DNA of 64,000 nt from the NCBI GenBank assembly GCA_025786725.1, contig JAHLTZ010000058.1:1-64000 (forward strand). Direction: 5' to 3'. The first letter of the stretch is position 1; every line of letters begins with the position of its first letter. This document shows positions 1 to 11,877 of the stretch, in pieces. The position numbers were made by a program, and so were the translations under genes. This DNA comes from Syncephalis fuscata. Lineage: Eukaryota; Zoopagomycota; Zoopagomycetes; Zoopagales; Piptocephalidaceae. The notes below the pieces were generated by a model. The model saw only the letters and a program-made list of their open reading frames with translations, ran no database searches and was not told the origin of the DNA.

Positions 1-370
1 TCTTAATAATATAAGTAACGACAAATAAAAAGAATATATATATTTATGTCTAGACACATATTATTACACTTGTATAGTACAACACAATAATTGTTACATA
101 ATTATACATTGGAGATATAGTTGTTATTGGTATATTGGCTGTATTATCACGACTGTCTCAATAATCATCTTGTACTAAGAATAATAAGAATAAGAATAAT
201 AAGAATAATAAAAGTAGTTCAGAACGGAGCATTTTAGAAAGAAAAGATGAATGAGAGAGAAAGAAAGGCATGAAAGTGAAGAGAAGTGAGGTGTAGTATA
301 TATATATACGCCTAAACAGTACAAATATGGTAATTCAAAAATAGAGCAAAAATGCGTATACTAATACGAA
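1..370. other. 3' flank of the phosphatase gene, no gene seen
   Basis: AT-rich stretch downstream of the tyrosine phosphatase stop codon. It contains an imperfect AATAAG-type simple repeat at about 176-212 and purine-rich sequence at 236-295. No coding signal was found on either strand. Confidence 0.6.
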
Positions 371-3300
371 CTAGTTAGCCGTGGTAATATTCCGGCTGTT
401 TTCATCAATAAAGTGCCAGGCCAATGCCTCGTAACATAATAAAAACTGACCAAATGTCTGCACCATATCAATACGTTGGGTACGAAATAGCGACACCAAT
501 TGCTGGACCATATCTTGATTTCCTTGCAATGAAGGCGATGATGATTTGGCGCCATTGGTCGCCAATAGTAATTGAGATTGTCGTTTTTCCTCGGCTAGTA
601 GTGTATCAAGTACGCAAAATACACCGGATCTTCCACATCCCGCGCTACAATGAACGACTAAAGGCGGCGTGGTGGCCGATTGACCGGTTTGTTTTAGTGC
701 CGGTGAAGGATGACGAAATTGCATGACGTATTGTCGGAGACGGATGACCGAACTAGGATCTTCGGGTACACCGTGGTCTGGCCAGCCTTTATAGTGTATT
801 TGGTGGATATAGCGTGCCTCACCAGTACTTGGTCGTTTTAGTAAAATGCGTCGATGAATACCTGGCAAGTTGTCTGGTAAAGCTATTTCTTCCACTAGCT
901 GGACAGTCAACGTGCCATAGGAAACAATTTCGCCTACATTGGATGGCCAATACGTATGACATTTTAGCTAAATAAATATATTAATCAATTGATAAACAAT
1001 ATAATATTGGTTAGAAATAATTATATAATGTTAATGACTGCACATCTACTTACCCGACCATGTTCTATCTCTTGGGTCAACATCACAATAGCTTGTGTTT
1101 GCTGTGCCCAACACATCCACCAAAATGCGGCAAATGTAACAGGCAATGGTCCTTGACATACAATGTATTCCGGTGCCTCTGGAATGTGTAGTGCAGCCGA
1201 TACATGGCTTGCATTGATGTAGTCGGAATCAATATCGTTATCGCCGCTTTCGGCAGTTGTTAAACAGACACGGTTACGATCATAAGGCCATATGTTGCAG
1301 TAGCGATTAGAGCCAGGATGTTGTAGACCAGCTTGTATGCTATACTGATCAGCTGGACACGTAGCAGTTGTAGCTGGTAGATTTCTTGAATGACGGATTA
1401 ATAAACGACGTAGACGATCTTGTTCTTCGGTCTCAATAGTTTCAAATTGAGTTGCTAGCCGTTTAACTTCAATCGCTGCATGTTGTAGCCAAGCAGGTAA
1501 TGCTGCCAGTTTAACCTTTGCTTCCTCGCGTGCTATATGTGAACTATAATTAGGCGGTAAACGGAAGGTGGGTGATTCATCAGGACAAGTGCGATAATAG
1601 GTACGTCCCTGGCAAACACTGTCCATTAACGAGCTAAAGAACGGCGTATTCTCTAGCATGGGTGTTGGACAGGTGAGTGGGCCGGAGGAGGCAAGGGCGG
1701 CAGCGGCCTGCTGTGCGTTGCGCTGTGTTGCGCTTGGCAACTCGCACGGCGTTACATCCTCCGCTGCATCTTCGATCCAATCGGGATATTTAGCTGCTAC
1801 ATTGTCGAATCCGCCTAGCGATAGAGTTGCGTCAATTAATGTAAACATACCTATTAATAAATTGCTTACCTTTTAACCAGCCAATAGTGGCAGTATGTTC
1901 ATGAGCTGGTGAATGTGGCTCTGTTTGTTCACGTTGGAATTTACGACATAGTGAAGCAACAGGTCCTTGTTCTGTCAGCGTAGTGGCACTTGCGTCATAA
2001 ACAACGACATATTGATACTGACGCCAGGCAAGTAAACGACTACGATCCTCTTCACTGGCTAGTAAATCGCCTACACGATCTACATTAAACGAAGCACGCT
2101 TTAGCAGTGTAGATGAAATGCATACAGGCACAGCATTTCGTAGGCGGCCACGTGCACGCTGCTGTGGCATCGGACGTACATCTAACAATAGCACAGAACA
2201 ATCGACAGAAGCTAATGACGACAATAGTTTCACTAGTTCATCACATTCAAACGATTCACATGGCTGCGGTGTTGCGGCAGAAATTGAAGAAGACTTGTTA
2301 TGGCCGGCCATTGCTGCTGCCATGTTAGGTCGCGATGCCAACGATTGCGAACGATTGATGCCTGTTAGGTTGGGCATTGATTTAGGCGGTACCATAGCCA
2401 AACGAGCGGGCAATTGCATGCCACGAGGCGAAGCAGCAGCAATCGCAGCGGCAAATGCGGCACGCGCGCTATCATGTGCATTTATAGTGGCCGTTGGATC
2501 TGGCATGGATATATGCGGCGTTTGAACTGGTGCAATTGCGGGTGTAGAAGCAAAAAATGGTGAAACAAGACTAGCCGATGGAGTAGTAAGCATATTAGGC
2601 GAAGAGGGAAGAGGCTGGTCGGTATTAAAGTAGGAATCCGTGCTCTGCCTATGGTTGTTGGTATCTGCGCCATTGAACGGAGTACAGGGAGAGAACAGAG
2701 ATCTGTTACCATCCGGATAGTCTGAGGATAAGGGCAAATGAAAACGGTCTGTGTGTAGCCGTTGATTCAATTGGGTAATCTTGTTGTTATTGTTGTTGTT
2801 GTCGGCGGTGTTACTGCTGTGGCTATTGCCATTTGATGCTGAGACCATGGAAGGATGTGGAAAAGAAGAGGCCTGAAATGTTAATGGCGTCATAGTTGTA
2901 CATGCGGATTCGCTATTGTCTGTGTTACTGCTGATACCGTTATTGTTGTTATTGTTGTTATTGTGGTGATGGTGATTATCGTCATTCATGAACTCCAGAT
3001 CCTGCGGTCCACTGGCTGGCCTCGACTCGAAAAAGGGAGAATCCACTTGCATGAAATTGGAAGATGCAGAAAAGTCACCAGAAAATTGTTCTAAATGCAG
3101 CTGATTTGCTGTAGTGTTACTAATGGTACCGTTTACACCACTAGTAGCCAAGGCCGTAGATTGGTCGATGGCGAGTGATCGAGCGCTGGTGGAACTGGTA
3201 GACTGTAAATGGTGTTGGTATTGGTGGCCTGACAAGGATGTAGACAATAAGGTTGGCATAAAAGATGCACTTTGGCGTTCACTGCTATAATCAGTGCTAC

Positions 3301-3900
3301 TGCAGTTAATATCGCTATTGTTGTTACTATTCGGTAATGCACTATTGCTCATACTATTGTGGCCCTGAGCCACTTCAGAATGACGGCAGTATCAGCGGCA
3401 GTGGCGCCAATCCAAGCCTGCGCTACTGACGTCACAGAACGAAGATTAGCAAACGAAGCTCGTCGACGTAGTGGCAAAGCAGGCGATTCGGTGCAATGCA
3501 GAGATTGTAAGCTGTAATGACCCTTATTACCTTTAGTGCTATTAACAGGCAAATGGCCTACAGGCGGCGTATTGGGACGAGAGCGAGTTTCACGGCCCAA
3601 ATAAGCTAATAAGTAATGCTGGTCTGAAGTTGTCGAACGGAAACAGCGCGGAGATGATCGCCGTCCAATGCGTAATGAGTTCAAGCGAGGCGACTGTGCA
3701 GGTGGCGTGTCAGTGCAAGAATAAATAGCGCCGCTGTCACTACCAAGATTACTAATAGGAATCGTTGCGGTATTTATGCTGTTACTGCTACCGCTATCGC
3801 TAGCGTTGCTGACGTGTTTTTGAACAATATCCGCGCCAAAGCTACTGCTGCTACTGTTGTTGGTGCTAGTGCTACTGGCCGCACCTTCTCCAAGACCCAT
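371..3900 (-). CDS. Rhodanese plus protein-tyrosine phosphatase (Pyp/Ptp2-like MAPK phosphatase)
   Basis: Likely dephosphorylates the activation-loop tyrosine of MAP kinases, like fission yeast Pyp1/Pyp2 or budding yeast Ptp2/Ptp3. Exons on the minus strand: 3900-1870, 1814-1054 and 967-371, introns of 55 and 86 nt. The N-terminal half is low-complexity (Ser, Asn, His runs). A rhodanese-like domain follows (core VVVYDAS, then WLKGGFDN across the first intron). The C-terminal catalytic domain shows the KCHTYWP motif, the WPDHGVPED loop and the P-loop HCSAGCGRSG with its nucleophilic Cys. The frame breaks once near 3365-3375. One missing base in the GGG run there restores the frame and makes the exon sum divisible by three, giving about 1129 aa. 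A 62-nt intron at 3365-3426 would also join the frames but is unusually GC-rich. The ATG at 3900 is the first in the open frame. Confidence 0.85.
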
Positions 3901-6407
3901 TCAACGAATCAAAAGATCAGAAAGCTTGATGATTAAAACGCGAGTATCTGTACACACGTTTGAATCAACACGCATACAGGCTATGTGGAACACAAAGTAC
4001 TACAACGTATGGATACAGGTCATCAATACAGAAAAATAAATTCAATAGACAATGATAGGCGTATACACTATACATATACGCACACGAAATCAGTAAGGAG
4101 AAATGTGGATGTTTCAAGGCGTTCTGTCTAGACCGATAGACCGAACAAAAGGTAAAGAATGAAAGAGTAAAAGAGTGAATGAGTGAGTGAGTGAGTGAGT
4201 GAGTGCGAGATAGGAAGAGAGAAAAGGGGGCGATAGCCGTTGTAACAATCAATAAATGGTAGTAATAGCAATAGAGGTAATAGGAGGTAATAACAGTGAC
4301 CGCTATAGTAACTGTAGTGTTGACAATAGAAGTAAGTAGTAGTAGTAAGTAGTAAGTAGCTGTAGTAAGTAGTTAGTTAGTAGTTAAATGTAAAAAAGTA
4401 AGAAAAGAAAGAATAGCGCTATCGATGCCACATAACTCACACCGTCGTCATCTTGATGGAAATAGGCCAGATGGCAATGAAAAAAGTTGGTCTCCACACT
4501 TATTCGCACTCATACTTGGTCGATTAATTTGTTTATTAATTAGTCAATGACACACCTCGTATTACAAATAGCAATTATACAAATACAAGTGATAGCTATT
4601 CGTTTGTCGCCCACTTATTCCTTGGTGTTTATGTGTGTGTATGTATGAATGTGTACAAGTAACATGTTTTCACATCATTAGCAAGTCATGTAGAGAATGC
4701 ATACGAGACAAATGACGATAGTCCATGTCTAATGACGATAGTGGATTCACACGGCTTTCTTTGTAGCAACGTGTGGACGAGTAGAGGCGTGTCGATCAAA
4801 CGTGTACCGTTTTATTATCAAAATTCATTTGTATTTGTAATGTTTATAGGAAGATATAAAAACAACAATGAAGAGCATGGCGAAGAATGTGGCACCAATA
4901 AGATACGAATATGAAGGATAAACGACCAAGGTGTGTTCAATGTGTCACCCTTCCAATGAAACAACAGCCACTGCGTTATTAGCAACGATACTCTTTACAA
5001 ATGTGCTAAACTGCATGTACAAGTCATAGCAGCAGCAGCAAGTCCATCTCATTCTTACTCTCTCTCTTTCTATATGTGCATATGAATAACGATGAATATC
5101 GTCCATGCAATGCGCACTACTCATTGCCACGCGATTGACTAACCATGCCGAAAAATGACGTAATTTAGCCGTCATGATGATTACCACAATAGGCCTACCA
5201 GTATTTCAAAAATAGTTGTATCGATGTCATGTACAAACATAGCAGTAAACTATTTGATATAAAGCTAATCTACCGTCTATTTTTACCTCAAAACACATGA
5301 TGTGCTTCATCAGTGTTTGATTTTCTGTTCCAAAAACAGCTATGAGGGAATAATTTGCAACATCGTATTATGCCATTTACTCGCTTGCACATGCCACTCC
5401 TACCAACTATAGATAGCTAAACATGCTGGCGATCATACCATTTACAACTATAGAATTATAGCTCGTGCTAATGCCGTTGCTAGCCTGTCTAGCTTTGAAA
5501 CAACTAGTGTGGTTAATAATAGCAAATTGGTCGAACCAACTGCTTATTATAAGATGTTTGCCTAGACAATGGCCTTAAAATAAGTTTAAAATAAATATTC
5601 ACTGTACCAAAAAAAGATTCTACATTTAAAAAAAATAATAGACAATGTTATTGGTAGCGTGAATGGACTAACGTAGCACGGATTAGTCTGTCTGTTTCAG
5701 GTATTCTTCAGTTCTTTGTTTTAGCATAGGCCAGGACTGTCTTTCTTATTGGAACAACCAAGCAATAGTGATACTGTACTGCTTAGCAAGAGTATCAGCC
5801 GTTGTTTCTCACATCTCATTATCCGTATTCATGTTTGTAGCTTGCAACTCCGCACTCTCCCTTCCCTTTCCTTCCTTTGCCTGTCTATCTACTTGTCTTC
5901 AAAGAAACGGGCTGCCACATCCTTTGGCAGCCTAATGCAAAACGCTCCGATCTTTAAAAACCGCACAGATTACAGACGGCTATCGTTTTAGTTTCAGTAT
6001 CAGATTTTGATCTATTGTCCACAGCACATACTCACCCACTCATTCACTTGCTCAAATTACCTATATCATTTATATCGCATCTTGCTCACACACTCATCCG
6101 ATCATTTGCTTTCTTCAAATTTCTTTGCAGATCGTATCTGTTATTTACATCTGCAATTAGCCATCGCGTATCTTTTTTGTTTCTATCATCGTTCTTTTGC
6201 TGTATTCAACGCCATTTCTATCTAGTAACGTGTAGTGTTATTGTATTTACACCATCTACTTTTAACTGTGCACTCAAATGCCTGTAGCCGCTCGTTTTTT
6301 TTCACAAAAAATGCATATAACCCATCCAACGCAAACAATCGACCAAGACACGCTTTTCTTTACGCTCCCGAGGAATACACTCGAATGGAACGACGGAACA
6401 GTCAGTA
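3901..6407. other. Long divergent intergenic region (phosphatase / 6.4-kb gene)
   Basis: About 2.5 kb between two divergently transcribed genes. It holds a (GAGT)n microsatellite near 4173-4206, AGT-rich repeats at 4330-4385 and pyrimidine-rich leader-like sequence at 5850-6250. The short open frames do not look coding and have no recognisable protein pattern. Confidence 0.5.
4173..4206. repeat. GAGT microsatellite
   Basis: Tandem GAGT tetranucleotide in the upstream region of the phosphatase gene. Confidence 0.8.
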
Positions 6408-7217
6408 ATGGATTGTATACCAACTTTAACAGCGCAAAAAGAGTTTCCTGCCTATCTTCATCGTTTAAAGATACCCATCATCAATAAGGATTTGAATAAA
6501 ACACCACGATCAGCCATTGATAGGTAAGCATTATTTTATTAGTATTAAAATGCTTTTCGTCCATTTTTAAACAATCGTAACTAATCCACTATCTTTTTCT
6601 AGGTGGGAAAATCAACAATTGCCCAGTGCGAATGCCAATGAGGACATTCATGAAATGGGCCATCAGCGGAGTTTTGCTCCACGACGACGACTTTACCGGT
6701 CAAAGTCAATGCCAAATCTTGCCGAACCAACGGCTTTTCCCTCATCGTATAACGATGCTACGCCTGCTTCATTTTCAATGACAAAACCTCGTTGAATGAT
6801 CGACAGACGGCGGACCAGTATGAACAAATAAGTACTAATGGCCTAGATCCACGTATTGTACTATCTCCTGTGCCACCACGTCGTTGTTCATTGGCCATGC
6901 ATCCAGGTCATTTAGCGAATCGTGGTCGAAGGCAATCATCGCCCGCCACCACCACAATAAAGCGACCAAATCCTGGACGTTTCCTAGTAACGTCAAACAT
7001 GGATCTACTTGTTGAGTTTGGCCAAACAACAATAGCAACCATGCCAATGGTGTCGGACAATGCCGCCATTGGTGTGCCGTGCGATTTGCCATTCAATAGC
7101 GAACCGGCTTTGGTTGAGCCAGAACACTACTCCTACATGTCAATGCGCAAGCCATCAATGCTCTCTCGTCTATTTGCTGAAAAAGAATCCAGAATTGATT
7201 GGCAACAGTCATACTAA
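6408..7217 (+). CDS. Unrecognised Ser/Pro/Arg-rich protein
   Basis: No family recognised. Two exons, 6408-6523 and 6603-7217, with a 79-nt GTAAGC...CTAG intron. The start ATG at 6408 is the first in the frame that enters exon 2 correctly. Segments such as LYRSKSMPNLAEP and PPRRCSLAMHPG look like phosphorylation or 14-3-3-type sites of a cytosolic regulatory protein; this is inference. The frame breaks at about 6775. Restoring one T in the TTTT run joins the halves and makes the total divisible by three (about 243 aa). The tail has a short conserved-looking motif (MLSRLFAEKESRIDW). Intrinsic disorder is likely throughout. Confidence 0.55.
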
Positions 7218-7696
7218 ACAAAAATACGCATTGTTCACGTTTAATTATCTTTATTGTACCTTCATTTGCCATAACAAAAAATTCCAATTATCCATCCTAG
7301 CCATTATCATTTATATTCTTTTGTATTCTGGTTTTCTTGCTAATTAAAGATGAACATTAAATTATCATACACTTACGTTATCCACCATATAATATACGCC
7401 ATATTCATTTTTAAAACCATGCCATAAGAAATAACAACATAGGACTGGTAAATGGCGTGCAGCCTTCTATTTTTGTAACATCTATGGTTCACTCACAGCA
7501 GCATGGTTTCGTCTTTGCTACATAATGCATCCACGGTGTAAGACTGCGACATTCGCGCACTCATTCCTTGAATTGCACTGTATGACCTTACACGCTTTCG
7601 TCTTCTACCACCATTACTCAACTCGAACAACACCATTAACTGTAGCAATTACAGGCGTAGTAATTTGTAGCTATTCTACCTATTATCTACAACGTG
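7218..7696. other. Intergenic region, no gene seen
   Basis: AT-rich spacer between two co-directional genes. It presumably carries the 3' UTR of the upstream gene and the promoter of the CBS-domain gene. No conserved element was recognised. Confidence 0.5.
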
Positions 7697-8819
7697 ATGT
7701 CTACTAAAATGCCTCGATCGTCAACAGCGGTTATTCATGCAACGCAACCAGCGCCTAATTATGCCGCGTTACTTGAAGATACGCCTGTTCACCAATTATT
7801 ACTAGAAAAGAAAAACGCCATTCCGCTGGTGGCGGTACCTGCTACAACAAGTATCGAGGACGTATTTGACTGCTTACTTGGGCAGGACGTTACATCAGTC
7901 CCTATCTACACTACACAAGATAATAGCACCAATATTAGTTATATTGGATTTATAAGTGCCTATGATTTACTCGTCTATCTTTCAGATGATGTAAGTAGCT
8001 CTGCACCTACTAGATGGGCTAACTCACGCTCACACTCACACATTACTATAGCTTGATCTCGGCGAGGAAGCTGTCGACTGGATTGGCAATGCGCCTAATG
8101 ATACGACAGCCAGTCGGCTGACCAGTGCTTTGCAGCAACCGGTGCTATCTGTCGTGAACCGGCTTGGTCTAGGCGCCAAAGTACTGACCATTTCACCAAG
8201 TGACTCGGTACAAACACTGCTAAAGCTACTTACTCAGCACGGCCAGCATCATGCTATTGTACAGCTGGATACAGATGCCAATCAGAAACATACAGCAAGC
8301 TATCCATTGCCGTGTGTTATTACTCAAACGGATCTAGGTCGGTTTTTAGCACAAAATTTCCATCAGCTTGGTAATGTGTTGGATCTTTCGGTAAAGCAGG
8401 CTGCTGAACGTCGACCTATTCCCCATTTACCGGTCACTGTACAGGTCAATACGACAGCTGGTGCTGTTTTCCGTCGACTCAGTGATCTATTAGCGAGTAA
8501 TCGTGCACCTAACGAAGGCGGAGGTGCCATTGCTGTCGTTGATGATCTGGGCGGTGTAGTGGCAGAATGCTCGGCCGCTGAGTTACGGGGCCTTAATCCA
8601 AATCGTATCAGCGAGCTTCGTCGACCAATTCTAGTTTACTTAAGGGAGCGTGCTGGTGGAATGCTGCCTCGACCATTTATTTGCTGGCCCAATTTCACGT
8701 TGACTCAATGTCTTGCAGGCATGGTACGTCTTGGTGTACGGCGTGCCTGGCTAGTTAATGATTCGGGTGTTTTAAAACGCGTAGTAACACTGTCCGATAT
8801 CCTACGTCTATTTGTCTAA
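7697..8819 (+). CDS. CBS-domain protein (SNF4/Sds23-like)
   Basis: Probable adenine-nucleotide sensor of the AMPK-gamma/Sds23 type. Exons 7697-7990 and 8052-8819 flank a 61-nt intron (GTAAGT...TATAG). The protein is 353 aa. Four CBS-like segments can be followed: VPIYTT...YIGFISAYDLLVYL, VLTISPSDSVQTLLKLL with CVITQTDLGRFL, a middle pair around GGGAIAVVDDLGGVVAEC, and a C-terminal RRAWLVNDSGVLKRVVTLSDI. The last is the typical end of a CBS repeat. The second ATG of a GTG-ATG pair was taken as start. Whether it is the true kinase gamma subunit or an Sds23-type relative cannot be settled by eye. Confidence 0.75.
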
Positions 8820-9135
8820 TAGCATACCCGAACAAAGTACATATGAATTATCGGTTGTATTTGGTGACTATAAGCCAATAAATAGCTATACTGTTTGTAA
8901 ACTTGTTAATCATGAGCACAGTATAATGTTATATTTATTTTGATATCATAAGTATTATTTTCTATTTAATAAATATATATATATAAATAAACTGGATAGT
9001 TGAAGTATTCATTTATTAATAGATGTGCCTTTATAGTTTTTAAACATAAATATGTGCACATAACGTATACATACATGCATATATATAATGAAGAGAATAC
9101 CACTGAACAATACCAATAATGTTATAGCAACCAAC
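8820..9135. other. Intergenic region, no gene seen
   Basis: AT-rich 3' flank of the CBS-domain gene with a TATATATATA stretch near 8974. Nothing else recognised before the retroposon. Confidence 0.5.
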
Positions 9136-9449
9136 GAATCATTAGGATTTGAATTTGAATTTGAATTTATTAGCTTAAGTGAGACAACGGTCCGTAGGAC
9201 CTAACCGCGCATTTGCAGCATTTGTCTGCCACCCCTAGGAGAATAGACGGTTCATTTCGAACCTATCCGCGCGCAACGCAGAACCTGCCATCTACAACTG
9301 AAACCGTTGGTGGCTCTCCTCACGTGTTGGAATATCGACCATTTCTTCTACGGAAGGATCCCATCACGCATTTCCTGAAAACAAGATTCGAACTAGGCGA
9401 ACCAACATTTTCCTACTTTAGGGAAGACGCGTTGGAATCATTAGGATTT
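9136..9449. repeat. 15-bp target-site duplication pair
   Basis: GAATCATTAGGATTT occurs at 9136-9150 and 9435-9449, directly bordering the retroposon. Identity is perfect, so the insertion is probably young. Confidence 0.8.
9151..9434 (-). mobile_element. SINE-like retroposon with target-site duplication
   Basis: A 284-bp block, clearly more GC-rich than its surroundings, is flanked by perfect 15-bp direct repeats GAATCATTAGGATTT (9136-9150 and 9435-9449). On the minus strand it starts with a tRNA-like segment: an AGTAGG remnant of an A box, then AGTTCGAATCT, which matches a pol III B box. It ends in a short (AAATTC)3 tail next to the duplication. This layout (tRNA-related head, simple-repeat tail, long duplication) fits a 5'-truncated tRNA-derived SINE. 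The 3' end of a LINE is the alternative. The open frame at 9213-9494 on the plus strand is incidental. Confidence 0.7.
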
Positions 9450-9630
9450 ATTTTAGATTGTTGTGCCACGCATCTCACATCCAATGACGAATAGGCCTTT
9501 TTGTTATACCGGCTCTTTAAATAGCAGTGTTGCGTATTAAATGGCTTGTATCATTGGAATTCTTTCATATTTGTAGTGTTGCAATATTTTACTACTGTAG
9601 TCATTCCATTAGTATATCTTAACCAGTACT

Positions 9631-10884
9631 ATGACACTTTCTACTGTCGCTCAAGGTGTTTGCCAAGTAGCTGCCAGTCGCGGCCCACGGCCGTTGAATA
9701 TATCATATGAAGTATATGGTACTGGAACACAACGGGTTATCCTTATCATGGGTATGACATTAATAGTAACATTTATGACAATCAAAGCAGCAAGCAACAT
9801 TCATTAATAAAAAATAATAGGTATTGGACGTGTTGGTAAAGCATGGCTACCGCAAGTACAATTTCTAGCACAGCACGATTTCCAAGCATGTATATTTGAT
9901 AATCGTGGTGTAGGCAACTCTGGTAAGTGGACTATATAAATAGTCAAATCAAGATGGCTGATTTCTTTTAAATTATTAGATGTTCCTGATGAATTTTATA
10001 CGCAAGTAAAACGTAGATATTAAAACGCACGTATTAATTGGCTTTTTATTTATAATATAGCATCAATAACATGGCAATGGACACCATAGAGTTGCTCAAT
10101 CATTTAGGATGGACGTCTGATGTACATCTTATTGGAACCAGTATGGGTGGTCTTATTGCACAAATACTAGCCAGCGAGTATCCACAGTATTTTAAGTCTG
10201 TGTGCCTAACAAGCACTTTTATTGGCATCGATGGTCCAGAAGTACGTTAAAATTTTCATGAAATGATAATGAATTGATACTTTGTTGTATCGTGCTAATT
10301 CAAAATATCTAGAACTCAAGTTTAAATGAGCGTTTAAAAGTAGGAGCACAGCTAGATCCACTAACACGCGCTAAACAATTTCAAGACTATGTTTTTCCTG
10401 CTGTAAATTGTCAATTGCAATACAAGATAATTGATCAATACTAATTGAATTTAGGAATGGTCTGATTCTCCCTCAGCAGCGGATCCTACCAAAACCAATC
10501 GAGAATTTCTACTAGAGGTACTTAATATACAATAATGCTTATTAGCTGTAATATTAATAGGTAATATCTGCTTAGCTGGCGCGTTCAATTGATCCCAATG
10601 ACTATGATAAAATAGGCAAAGGTTATCAGGGACAATATAATGCTATTGCTACTCCCTACATGACTGAAGAAAAGTTGATCAGGATTCGAGACAGCAATTT
10701 AAAAGTGCTTGTTTGCACTGGAGATATAGATAATCTAGTACCACCAGCCAATTCTGAACATATTGCCAAAATTCTACTGGCACCGCTGAAGATATTTAAG
10801 GGCTGTGGCCATCGCAGCCACGCACAGGAGGCAGACCAATATAACGATGTCCTTTTGGAGTTTATTTGCAATTCATCTGTTTGA
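9631..10884 (+). CDS. Alpha/beta hydrolase
   Basis: Serine hydrolase of the alpha/beta fold; substrate unknown. Seven exons: 9631-9751, 9821-9922, 9980-10001 (only 22 nt), 10061-10241, 10313-10402, 10455-10517, 10576-10884. They sum to 888 nt, 295 aa. Catalytic triad candidates: the Ser of the nucleophile elbow GTSMGG, the Asp of TGDIDNLVPP and the His of GCGHRSH. The oxyanion-hole region is LIMGIGR near residue 40, and DNRGVGNSD precedes the short third exon. The intron after exon 3 has a GC donor (GCAAGT at 10002), which is the only choice that keeps the frame (FYT then INNMAMD). No signal peptide, so probably cytosolic. Confidence 0.85.
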
Positions 10885-11877
10885 AATTTACTCGTTATTA
10901 AAATTAGTATAATCCCATTAATTAATATTCTAAAAACACAAATACAAAGCAATAGCATAGGTCCATTATTGTTGTATGTTTCTCACACGTAGAGTAGGTA
11001 GCATATAATAAAATTATTGATAAAAACACAATAGCGAGTAAATAGTAATACTACTATTTTTTATAAAATTAATAAATTTATTCAGCATTATATAACTATA
11101 CTGATTGTAATAAAAAAATAATTAGGTTTTTATGCTAAACATGTTTTGGCTAATTAGTATTGCTGTGCCACTCACATTAACGTCGAAATCTATAAGGGCT
11201 ATACAACAATTTACAAAGTCATTAATATGTTGATATATTTGTAATCAAACTAATATACGACTAAGCTCTTATTAACAAATATTATATTCAAATAATATTT
11301 AAAGTGCCATCCACTCACTGTCAACGCTCTTTATTTACTGCATATAGTATTAATATGCTATTTTTTAATCCGATTTTGCGCTGAAACAGGCCAGTTCTTG
11401 GCTTATTTACAAAGCTATTTGTTGAATACCAATACCAATAGGTTTTTGATTATGTTGTCATGAGCAAATTCATAAAGGTGCGATAATGGTATGTAAAGTT
11501 ATGCACACATTTTCAGAACAAAGAAACAACTCAAACTGCATGCATAATTGGTACTATCATGATGTTGAACATTTCCATGCAAGTCCATAAGCGCAATAAT
11601 AATGTCGCTAGATTTATTATGTCGTTTTAATGTTGCTTACAATAATAAATTTGAAATTCTGAATGCTGTAAAGCAATAGTTTTATTAAACATACGAGAAA
11701 TAAAATTACTAGCTATTAGTTTACTGATATTTGATGCACATTAATGTAAAAAGCCTGTGTTATAAAACTAGTTATATTTACATATAAATTTTCATAAAGC
11801 TATATGGCTATCTACTATATAATAATACAATATCCATTGATAATATAGCCTTATTACTTTCTATCTTGGCTTTCAAC
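10885..11877. other. Intergenic region with conserved upstream block
   Basis: No gene seen. The right part (about 11700-11877) resembles the flanks upstream of the two neighbouring paralogues (about 15013-15179 and 17608-17778), so the promoter was duplicated together with the coding region. Confidence 0.55.
11761..11768 (+). promoter_or_regulatory. Candidate TATA box, membrane-protein gene A
   Basis: TATAAAAC lies 117 bp before the ATG. The same element is at a matching distance in copy B and is altered to TACAAAAC in decayed copy C. Confidence 0.5.

Noticed and set aside
1832-1870. Apparent 19-nt intron in the phosphatase gene
   Set aside because: A GTAAGC...AATAG stretch of 19 nt would join the frames, but the next acceptor gives a normal 55-nt intron and restores the rhodanese motif WLKGGFDN, so the longer one was used.
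9213-9494. Open frame of 93 codons over the retroposon
   Set aside because: It crosses the end of the element and its target duplication, has no protein-like pattern and lies opposite the tRNA-like head of the element.
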